A stretch of 9,947 nt of DNA, from assembly GCA_021205255.1 (NCBI GenBank), contig JAJPXW010000206.1, forward strand, positions 1 to 9,947. Direction: 5' to 3'. The stretch's first letter is position 1, and the number at the start of each line of letters is the position of its first letter. The position numbers and the translations under genes are program-made. Below, piece by piece: positions 1 to 7,300 of the stretch. This DNA comes from Burkholderiales bacterium. Lineage in GTDB: Bacteria > Pseudomonadota > Gammaproteobacteria > Burkholderiales > Burkholderiaceae_F. The notes beneath the pieces were generated by a model. That model was not told the origin of the DNA. It made no database searches and saw only the letters and a program-made list of their open reading frames with translations.

Positions 1-2579
1 GTTCCATACAGTGCGTTCATGCTCAAAGGTTTGGACAGGTGGGCATTCATCCCGGAAGCAAGCGATTTAGCCACATCTTCTGTAAATGCATTAGCAGTCA
101 TCGCAATAATCGGAATACTCTGCGCATCGGGATGCTTTGAAGCACGGATTTCCTCGGTAGCCTCATAGCCGTTTTTCACAGGCATCTGAATATCCATCAG
201 AATTACGTTGTAGTAGCCCGAAGGGGCCTTTAGGAATTCATCGACGGCTTCTTGACCGTTCGCTGCTGTATCAACTTTTGCTCCGGCCATCTCTAAGAAT
301 TCGCAAGCCACTTCCTGATTAAAGTCGTTATCTTCGGCAAGCAATACTCTCTTACCCGAAAAATCAGGCCTGTCTGCTTTCTTTTCCGCTGCCTCATCCT
401 TATTGCTTACCGGCGCTACGGCCTTTAGCGCATCCCTTAGGCTAGAAAGGAAGAATGGCTTTGAAACAAAGCCGGAAACCCCAGCTTTTCTTGCGGCTTC
501 CTCTATAGGAGCCCAATCATAGGCACTGATGAAAATAATGAGCATGTGAGAGCCTTCCAATGCGCTAATCCTTTTAGCTGTCTCTTCACCATCCATATGT
601 GGCATCTTCCAGTCAACAAAGGCAACCTGGTATGGGTCTCCATCTGCTTGCGCCTTTTTTATCATTTCAATGCCCTGTTCGCCTGACAATGCGGTCGAGG
701 TCTTTTGGCCTAGCTTGCCAAGTAGTAGAGAAGCATGTTCGCAAGTGCCTGGATCATCGTCAATAACAAGACATTTATAGCTACCAAGCTCTTCGCTTCT
801 AGGCTGTTCGGTAGCCACATAGCCGAATGGCAACTCTACTGAAACCTCAGTACCTTCACCTTCCGTGCTTTTCACAGAAATGGTTCCGCCCATGAGTGTT
901 ATAAGGTTTTTAGTAATTGGCATGCCAAGGCCCGAGCCGCGGTACTTTCCGGTATCAACTTTGCCTTCTTGCTCAAAAGGCAAGAATATCTTATTCAGAA
1001 ACTCCGGACTCATCCCAATACCGTTGTCCTTAACTAAGAACTGCAGGAACACGTTATCGCCCTTTTTCCATAGTTCCTGTACGCTCATCGTGACATGGCC
1101 TCCTTCAGGTGTGAACTTCACGGCGTTCGATAGTATGTTGAGCAAAATTTGCCCTAGCCTGACTGAGTCCCCTATCAGAGTCTCAACGTTTACATCTGAA
1201 AAAGTAACGTCAAAATGAAGCTTCTTCTCATCGGCATGATTTTCCACGATGCTGATGACGCTATTGATGCTGTCTTGGAAATCGAACTTCTCATGCGCAA
1301 TAGACATGCGGTTCTCTTCGATCCTGGACATATCCAAAATATCGTTAATGAGACCCAATAAATGTTGAGAGGACTGACCAATTTTCGTTAGGCAGTCCTT
1401 GACTTTGGCTTGATCTCCTATCTTGGTAAGAGCAATTTCGGTCATGCCGATAATTGCGTTCATAGGAGTTCTTATCTCATGGGACATGTGCGACAGGAAC
1501 CTTGACTTGGCTTGGCTAGCCGACGTAGCACTGTCAAATGCATCCTTTAGCGCTTGCTGGGTTCTTAGGATCTCTGTGATGTCTAGGAGAATAACAATAA
1601 AGATCGACTCGTCTCCTTTGCCGTACTTAGCCTTGGCCTTATAGACCATAAGCCTGAATGTCTTTCCAAATCTTGAGATATCGACATGCTTTTCTTCATG
1701 GTCAAATTCCTTATGTGGGTTGAGCCGGTCGTTTAACCACGTATAAGCTTGTCGGGGCAATAGATCAGCGAGGATAGTCCCCTTAGTCGCCCTCAGCGAC
1801 TTTCCAGTTAGACCGATAAGACGAGGGGCGTTACTACTGACATATTCGACTTCATGCTTACCGTTAAAGATAATGAAGACATCATCGACAGTGTTTGAAA
1901 GAAGTTCGAAAAGATGATCTCTGGACTTCAACGCCCGGAAAATCTTGTGCTCCGAATTAAGAACGAGCCAAAGGAGCCAAACTACCGCAACCCCGATAAG
2001 AAAAGAGGCCATAACTACTGAATTCAATAGCGCATCGGCATCTTCCTTTGTTTCCCTAGCTTGATCTTCGGCATCATCGCCTACTTGATCGAGCACTGAG
2101 TCCAAATTATCAAAAGCAGGCTCGATATACGATCGATAGAGGGCGTTTACCTTTTGACTAGCCTCCGGATCCTTTCCACGCTGTTCAATAAGATTCCTAA
2201 TTTCCTGAAGTTTGCTGACAGCCTCTTTTAAAGGCACAAGTTCCTGAGGTGTCCCTCTAAAGTGCTTCTCCAGTGTCTTAAAAAGCGAAATCTGCTCTTT
2301 CTCTTGTATTTGCAGCAGTGAAATCACATCCGCGATAGGGCGCCCATCGTTAAAAATAAAAGGAACTGCATTACGGATTTCAAGCACTCGCACCTGCATG
2401 TTCCTAACATCTGAAGAAACCTGGTTAGTCTCGTAGATCTCATCGGTTTTCTGGTTAACTCTCCATAAGTTGAAAGTAACGTAGAAAATGTAAGCGATAA
2501 CTAGCACGTAGAGGCAGGCAGCCAGGATTCTCGTGCGCTTATGCTCTCTAGTATTCAAAGAAAATTGAGATATCGTCAT
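1..2579 (-). CDS. Hybrid sensor histidine kinase with two receiver domains (3' end outside window)
   Basis: Inner-membrane hybrid kinase that would autophosphorylate on His and pass phosphate to its own receivers. The frame is open for 859 codons from the ATG at 2579 to the window edge, so the C-terminus (possibly an Hpt domain) is missing. Seen in order: TM1 about residues 18-36; a mostly helical periplasmic sensor of about 150 residues; TM2 about 187-207; a PAS-like domain about 221-340; HisKA with SHEIRTP and phosphoacceptor H367; HATPase with N box N485, G1 DNGIG at 518-522 and G2 GSGLGMP at 548-554; receiver 1 with D607/D608, phospho-acceptor D656, S685 and K707; receiver 2 with E749/D750, D796, T828 and K850. 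All catalytic residues are present, so the visible part looks functional. The layout resembles BarA/ArcB-type kinases, but the sensor is not recognisable and no signal can be named. It is divergent from the aminotransferase gene. The start has only a weak GGAA-type ribosome site. Confidence 0.95.
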   Translation of the reverse strand, partial: MTISQFSLNTREHKRTRILAACLYVLVIAYIFYVTFNLWRVNQKTDEIYETNQVSSDVRNMQVRVLEIRNAVPFIFNDGRPIADVISLLQIQEKEQISLFKTLEKHFRGTPQELVPLKEAVSKLQEIRNLIEQRGKDPEASQKVNALYRSYIEPAFDNLDSVLDQVGDDAEDQARETKEDADALLNSVVMASFLIGVAVVWLLWLVLNSEHKIFRALKSRDHLFELLSNTVDDVFIIFNGKHEVEYVSSNAPRLIGLTGKSLRATKGTILADLLPRQAYTWLNDRLNPHKEFDHEEKHVDISRFGKTFRLMVYKAKAKYGKGDESIFIVILLDITEILRTQQALKDAFDSATSASQAKSRFLSHMSHEIRTPMNAIIGMTEIALTKIGDQAKVKDCLTKIGQSSQHLLGLINDILDMSRIEENRMSIAHEKFDFQDSINSVISIVENHADEKKLHFDVTFSDVNVETLIGDSVRLGQILLNILSNAVKFTPEGGHVTMSVQELWKKGDNVFLQFLVKDNGIGMSPEFLNKIFLPFEQEGKVDTGKYRGSGLGMPITKNLITLMGGTISVKSTEGEGTEVSVELPFGYVATEQPRSEELGSYKCLVIDDDPGTCEHASLLLGKLGQKTSTALSGEQGIEMIKKAQADGDPYQVAFVDWKMPHMDGEETAKRISALEGSHMLIIFISAYDWAPIEEAARKAGVSGFVSKPFFLSSLRDALKAVAPVSNKDEAAEKKADRPDFSGKRVLLAEDNDFNQEVACEFLEMAGAKVDTAANGQEAVDEFLKAPSGYYNVILMDIQMPVKNGYEATEEIRASKHPDAQSIPIIAMTANAFTEDVAKSLASGMNAHLSKPLSMNALYG

Positions 2580-2583
2580 GGAA

Positions 2584-2598
2584 TTTTTCCAGGAAAAA
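2584..2598. promoter_or_regulatory. Perfect 7-1-7 inverted repeat just upstream of the kinase start
   Basis: The sequence TTTTTCC-A-GGAAAAA is a perfect inverted repeat with a one-base centre, lying 5-19 bases upstream of the kinase ATG. On the kinase strand the right arm GGAAAAA also contains the only ribosome-site-like bases. It could be an operator or an mRNA element limiting kinase translation, or simply chance symmetry in an A/T-rich stretch. No regulator can be assigned. Confidence 0.3.
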
Positions 2599-2680
2599 GG
2601 ATTTCTTTCTTCTAAATTCGCAAATTAATTTCAGTTTTTGAAATTCTTGTCCAAAATCTTAATTTCTACAACTTAAAGGA

Positions 2681-2694
2681 TTGATAATTATCAA
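2681..2694. promoter_or_regulatory. 14-bp perfect palindrome in the divergent kinase/aminotransferase intergenic region
   Basis: TTGATAATTATCAA is identical to its reverse complement and lies about 40 bases upstream of the aminotransferase ATG, where a promoter or operator is expected. It contains GATAAT on both strands, which could act as a -10-like hexamer in either direction. It resembles Fur-type half sites (GATAAT/ATTATC), but the spacing is compressed compared with the usual Fur box, so Fur control is not claimed. The rest of the 155-bp intergenic region (2580-2734) is A/T rich with only weak promoter-like hexamers. Confidence 0.35.
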
Positions 2695-2720
2695 CGTTTG
2701 CAGTAAACACTCACAACCTT

Positions 2721-2725
2721 GGAGG
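2721..2725 (+). promoter_or_regulatory. Shine-Dalgarno site that fixes the aminotransferase start
   Basis: GGAGG stands nine bases before the ATG at 2735. It decides between this ATG and an in-frame TTG at 2681. The TTG would add 18 residues in front of the twin-arginine motif, has no comparable ribosome site, and lies within the palindrome. Confidence 0.8.
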
Positions 2726-2734
2726 TATTTAGAT

Positions 2735-3886
2735 ATGACTTTGAACCGCCGTCAGCTCTTCAGACTGGCCGGATTTACTGCCGGCACCATCTTTATGGGA
2801 ACAAGTGCTGGCATTTCTTTTGCAAAACAACCGGAATTTTGCCCACCAACCAAAGAGAAACCCCTCATTCTCAGCTTCAATGAAAATCCATTAGGAATGA
2901 GTGAGAAAGCTAAAAAAGCTATGGCAGAGGCTGGCGAAAGGGCATCCCGCTATCCATTCGTTCAAGTCGAAGAGCTGAGGAAAGCACTAGCTGAATACAT
3001 GGGGGGCAAACCCGATGAAATCATGCCATCTCACGGCTCTGCAGAAGCAATTAGAGCAGCTATTGAGGCTTACAACGTCCCCGGCAAGACTGTTTTAATT
3101 GTGCCTGAACTTTCATACAGCGACGGCGCCGATGTTGCCAAGAGAAACCATATCCCTGTTAAATACGTCAAGATGGGTCCAAATTGGAGCATAGACGTTG
3201 AGCGTATGAGGAAGGAAGCAGCCGAAGAAGCCGAGAAACATAACGTTATTGTCTATTTTGTCAACCCGAACAATCCAACTTCCACAATAGTCGACAGCAC
3301 TTTACTCTTTGACTGGATCAAGTCCAAACCAAAGAACACTTTCTTTGTTATTGACGAAGCCTACGCTGAATTCGTAAACGACCCTACTTTCAAATCCGTC
3401 TCCGAGCTAATCAAGGAAGGCTATGACAATCTCGTCTTGCTCAAGACCTTCTCTAAGATTTTTGCAATGGCTGGTCTACGTCTAGGCTTTGCTTATGCAA
3501 CTCCGGAAGTGATTAATAAGGTAAGAGACCATGTTGCCTACGATGTCATGATGAACCAGGCAACTGTCGCTGCTGCCCTATCGGAACTTAAAGACAAGGA
3601 ATTCTTGGCTGAATCGAAAGCTAGCAATGACGAATCTCGTAAAATTCTTTATCAGGCTCTTGATGAACTTAAGATTCCTTATCTGCCTAGCGAAACGAAC
3701 TTTGTGTTCATTGACCTCAAGGCTCCGCTACAGCCATTCGCTGATCGCATGAAAGAGGAACATATCCTTGTTGGACGTCCATTCCCGCCAGCCGTTGAAT
3801 GGTGCAGAATTTCTCTAGGCACTCCAGCAGAAATGAGGTATTTTGTTGAAAAACTTAAGGAATTTAGACAGAAAGGCTACGTTTAA
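2735..3886 (+). CDS. Tat-exported histidinol-phosphate-aminotransferase-like PLP enzyme
   Basis: A 383-residue fold-type I, class I/II PLP aminotransferase closest in motifs to HisC. Visible motifs: NENPLG at 49-54, RYP at 72-74, the phosphate-binding HGSAEA at 100-105, Y128, NPNNPT at 177-182, DEAYAEF at 207-213, the Schiff-base lysine K241 in SKIFAMAGLRLG, and the carboxylate-binding arginine R358 in WCRISLG. The catalytic set is complete. The N-terminus adds a twin-arginine motif, NRRQLFR at 4-10, then a moderately hydrophobic stretch and a likely cleavage site after A30 (SFA/K). This predicts export of the folded, cofactor-loaded enzyme through Tat to the periplasm, whereas biosynthetic HisC is cytoplasmic. 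No his genes adjoin it and it is followed directly by its own terminator, so it appears monocistronic. The family call is strong; the substrate and a role in histidine synthesis are unknown, hence no gene symbol. Confidence 0.93.
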   Translation: MTLNRRQLFRLAGFTAGTIFMGTSAGISFAKQPEFCPPTKEKPLILSFNENPLGMSEKAKKAMAEAGERASRYPFVQVEELRKALAEYMGGKPDEIMPSHGSAEAIRAAIEAYNVPGKTVLIVPELSYSDGADVAKRNHIPVKYVKMGPNWSIDVERMRKEAAEEAEKHNVIVYFVNPNNPTSTIVDSTLLFDWIKSKPKNTFFVIDEAYAEFVNDPTFKSVSELIKEGYDNLVLLKTFSKIFAMAGLRLGFAYATPEVINKVRDHVAYDVMMNQATVAAALSELKDKEFLAESKASNDESRKILYQALDELKIPYLPSETNFVFIDLKAPLQPFADRMKEEHILVGRPFPPAVEWCRISLGTPAEMRYFVEKLKEFRQKGYV

Positions 3887-3917
3887 TCCTTTTTCTATAT
3901 TCTCTTAAATAAACTTG

Positions 3918-3938
3918 GCCTCCTCCGGGAGGCTTTTT
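3918..3938 (+). terminator. Intrinsic terminator of the aminotransferase gene
   Basis: The stem GCCTCC/GGAGGC with a TCCG loop is followed directly by five T residues, beginning 32 bases after the aminotransferase stop codon. This is a classical rho-independent terminator and separates the gene from the autotransporter downstream. Confidence 0.9.
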
Positions 3939-4179
3939 ATGTTCTTGCAATTTCGACTATGGGCCCAACTCTAAAAGCACAATTCGAAAAGGCGTCTTGT
4001 CCATTGCCACAAGGCACGAATTGGAAACCAAGGTCAATACACTTTTACTTTTAGACTTCCGGAGGCTTCAAAGACTCTATTTTTGGAAATCACCCTATCG
4101 AATCAAGATTTCCAGCGTCTGGTTTAACAATATTTTCTATGAGCTTCTTAAAAATAATTGTTAAGAAAGGGGGTGATTA

Positions 4180-4287
4180 TTGGCCTTAAGAAAACTTTCT
4201 CTGAGATCAAAGTGCCAACAGGCCGTTGTCCAAAAAATGAATAACCCTTTTTTAGCCCAATATGCACACTCAAAACACCATATATAA
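4180..4287 (+). CDS. Possible 35-codon leader ORF before the autotransporter
   Basis: A TTG at 4180 opens a 35-codon frame ending in TAA at 4285-4287. Six bases before the TTG lies a G run, and the surrounding AAAGGGGGTGA (4166-4176) is close to the ideal anti-16S match and stronger than the site of the autotransporter itself. The predicted peptide is basic (several Lys and Arg near the N-terminus, Lys-His-His near the end) and matches no family I recognise. It ends 48 bases before the autotransporter ATG. A non-ATG start and short length make this tentative; the ribosome-site-like run could be coincidental. Confidence 0.2.
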   Translation: MALRKLSLRSKCQQAVVQKMNNPFLAQYAHSKHHI

Positions 4288-4323
4288 AATCGATTCCTAG
4301 AATTTGAGTGTATATCCACTCAA
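4267..4323 (+). repeat. Three CACTCAA-type arms able to form alternative hairpins
   Basis: CACTCAAA at 4267-4274 is complementary to TTTGAGTG at 4303-4310, and the middle arm TTGAGTG (4304-4310) is equally complementary to CACTCAA at 4317-4323 with a six-base loop. The two pairings exclude each other. The downstream hairpin ends 12 bases before the autotransporter ATG, just before its weak AGG ribosome site. This could be an RNA switch or a set of protein-binding half sites. If transcription starts after the TATAAA at 4283, only the second hairpin would be transcribed. Confidence 0.35.
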
Positions 4324-4335
4324 TAGGTATGCGAC

Positions 4336-7300
4336 ATGCTTGGATTTGGAAAGTGTTTTAAAACTTCCTTTCTTCTCCTTGCCATCTTGGAATACCTTAG
4401 CGTTGCCTCTGCCACTGAAATTTATAATGATTACTCCGACTCCAACTGGTATACGGCTCTGAGTACCTACGCCTCTGGAGATATAGCCTACTCCTTTACT
4501 AACTCTAAAGCCAATAGCATATATGGCTTATATACGGATTCCGCATCGAATGACTCAAGCTATGAGCTAGGCGTCCCCGTCAGTATCACATTGAACAATT
4601 CCTCTGCTGCCGTAATACTAGGGATATATTCGGATAACGCCTCCACTATTACGTCCTCATCTCCTATTTCTATAACTTTAGAAAATGCTTCGAGTGCAAC
4701 AAAGAGTATCGGTGGCATAGTTGCTTCGGCTGGAGGATCAGTCACAACTGGAGACACTAGCATTTCGATAACGGATTCCTCGGCGGAAGCTTATCTAATG
4801 GGAATTCTCGGAACCAGTGATTCAGAAGTAAAGTTAGATAACCTATCTATCTCTTTTAATAGCTCTACCTCTAATGAGTACGGTTCATCGGGAGTCATCC
4901 TTATTAATGGAGCGCAGGCTATTCTTGAAAACTTAACTATTTCGATAACCAATAGTACTTTAGGCCAAAGCAGTTCAGGAGAGGCTACTTCTACGGCGGC
5001 CAATTTTTATGGCATATATACGGGTGTGGATATTAAGTACGCCCTCTCCACTGGCTTATCCGATTCCATCTCTAGCGTCCAAGCCACTAGTTTTACTTTC
5101 AGCTTATCCAACTCTTCCATTTACGGATTCGTATACGGGGCTTTCGCGTCGAGCGACACTTCCATTGCAATTAGCAATTCCGTAAATTTAAGTATCGAAA
5201 GTGGAAGCTCCGTGAGCCAAGACGTATATGGCATGTATGCCACCGGCCTGGGCTCTGCCAGCAGTGGAAGCATAGCGATGACGCTATCAGGTTCTTCGAT
5301 AGTCAACGAGAGCCTATATGGAGCCGCAGCCGTGTCGACAGGCGTCATTAAAACAGGAAATATTACTTTAGATATTAAGGGAGGATACGTTGCCTCGGAT
5401 GCTTACAAAACCGTCAGCTCCACAGCAAATGTCTATGGCTTATTCGTATCGGCCGACGGCAGTTCAGCTACCAGCGGCGATATAACCATCTCTCTTTCAG
5501 ATGAAACAGTCCTTGGAGCCGCACTTTTTGGCGTCAGAGCTGTCGATGAAGGTACAGCTACCGTTGGAGATGTCTCTATCGAAATTGAAAACAGTTACGC
5601 TGGCGCTGAAGTTGCGGGCGTGTCGGGAATGGACGAAGAAACATCGCTAAATGCGCAAACCGTTTCTGTGGTTCTGACTGGAGACACTCAACTCAATTCG
5701 ATGTTATACGGTGTTCGCTCCTCCAAGGGCGCCGAGGTTAATACTGGAGAAGTCAACTTAGTCGTACAGAACAGCACGGTTAGTTCAGCAATCTACGGCG
5801 TTTATTCCTCTGAATTAGGACAAGCCTTTACAGGTAATGTCACTGTTTCCCTCACTGGTTCCGACACCACAGTCGGTGGCAACATCTACGGAGCCAATGT
5901 CCTGGGAAGTTCGACTTTAGGGGATGTCACTGTAAAGGGAACCGACTTTACCGCCTCAGGTAGCGTTTACACCGTCTACGACACAGGCACATTAGGTCAA
6001 GCCTCCGACTTTCGGGCAGGAGACGTCTTTATGAAACTGACCGGCGCAACTGCTGGTGATTCTATCGTGGGCCTATATACCGATGCGACAGCTTCGGGAA
6101 GCTATTCGGTAGGGGAAATTGAAATGGAAATTGTTGACACTACCCTTACCAACGCAGGAAATATCTTTGGTCACGCCACCTATGCAACTTCTGAAACTTC
6201 CGATACTACTTTTGCCATGACCGCCTCTATAGCCGGTATTTCCCTCACAGTAACAAGCACTGGCACGTCCGAAAATCCAGTAGGAGATGTAGCCGCCATT
6301 TATAAACAAGATGCAGGAACCCTTAATGTCAGCGGAACTACAGGCCTGTGGGTTAGCGATTCAATTACATACGGAGTGGCCGGGGCAGTCGTGACTAATG
6401 GAACCGCTAATTTGCAAAATGTGACGCTAGTACTGACTAATGTAGCTACCACATATGGCTCGGCAGGACTATGGATTGGCAAGACACCCGATAGCGGTAC
6501 GCAAACGGTGGACTCTATTTCAGTAGCGGTAGATGGAAATATCAATGTTACTTTTCTGTCCGGAGATGAGGATAGTCCCGGACTTACACAAAATCTATAT
6601 GGTGTTGTGATTTCAAGCGGAAGTTCCGGAACTCTCCTGCAAACGGGAGGATTAAACATTTCCTTAGTCGGCAACGCCGAAAGCCTACAAGGCGGTAGTC
6701 AAACCATATACGGAAGTGCTGTTGGCAGTACGGAGTCTTCCTACTCCATCACCGGAGGACGGACTCTCTATTTTGGAAGCGAAGACAATAATCAAAACTA
6801 CAGTTTTACATCAAGCGAACAAAACCCTTTTCTACCTTCTTTTGCCAATTTTGATTCAGTAATTGTCAGAGCAGGTTCGTCTTTGTATATCACTACGGAA
6901 CAAAATGAAACTCTTAGTACTGAAGCTAGCGTCTTTGGCACGGAAGTAACGTCAACTCAGTCATCTTATTTAGATGGCATTGTCAGTCAAGGAGGCACAG
7001 TTGAACTTCCAGCCAACACTACCTTTCTTGTTGATTCAGGTGCTTTAGCCGATATCCACGAAGTCGAGAACAACGGGACGGTTTACGTCTATGAAAATGG
7101 AACTTTGGTCCTCCACCAGGGTAGCAACTCCTCCTCGATCTCCGGTCTAGGAACTGTCATTTTTAGTCCGGATTCCTCCGTCGAAACTTACGGAATTGCT
7201 ACTGCGAGTTTAACCATAAGGACAACTTCAAATGCTGACACAACTTCAACTTCGACATATAGCAACTCAGGGACGATAGATCCGGATTATTTAGTCGTAG

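Larger units (their letters stand above)
3939..4335. other. Intergenic leader region upstream of the autotransporter
   Basis: A stretch of 397 bp with no confident gene. It contains a 7-bp inverted repeat TTCTTAA/TTAAGAA (4145-4151 and 4161-4167), with a further TTAAGAA copy at 4186-4192; a strong ribosome-site-like run at 4166-4176; and three CACTCAA-type arms between 4267 and 4323. TATAAA at 4283-4288 could be a -10 element, but no convincing -35 is paired with it. TTGTCCAAAA at 4226-4235 also occurs at 2647-2656 upstream of the aminotransferase. The length suggests regulatory content or a decayed gene; I cannot identify either. Confidence 0.5.

Noticed and set aside
865..1644. Plus- and minus-strand short open frames within the kinase region (117, 63 and 73 residues).
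   Set aside because: They are out-of-frame or antisense to the 859-codon kinase frame, whose domain motifs are continuous through this stretch.
2681..2694. Calling the palindrome a Fur box.
   Set aside because: The GATAAT and ATTATC halves overlap instead of having the usual spacing, and no iron-related gene adjoins it.
2681..2734. In-frame TTG start giving a 401-residue aminotransferase.
   Set aside because: It lacks a ribosome site, begins inside the palindrome, and would bury the twin-arginine motif; the ATG at 2735 has GGAGG at proper spacing.
3959..4054. A 31-codon ATG frame, with the same frame open again after its TAG up to about 4188.
   Set aside because: No ribosome site, no recognisable family, and it starts just after a terminator. 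A decayed gene is possible but unsupported.
4560..6674. Several minus-strand open frames of 67-124 residues under the autotransporter.
   Set aside because: They are antisense shadows of a low-complexity Ser/Thr/Gly-rich coding sequence, and none resembles a known family.
4519..6720. The passenger repeats as a CRISPR array or recent tandem DNA duplication.
   Set aside because: The periodicity is at protein level with little nucleotide identity between copies and an unbroken reading frame.
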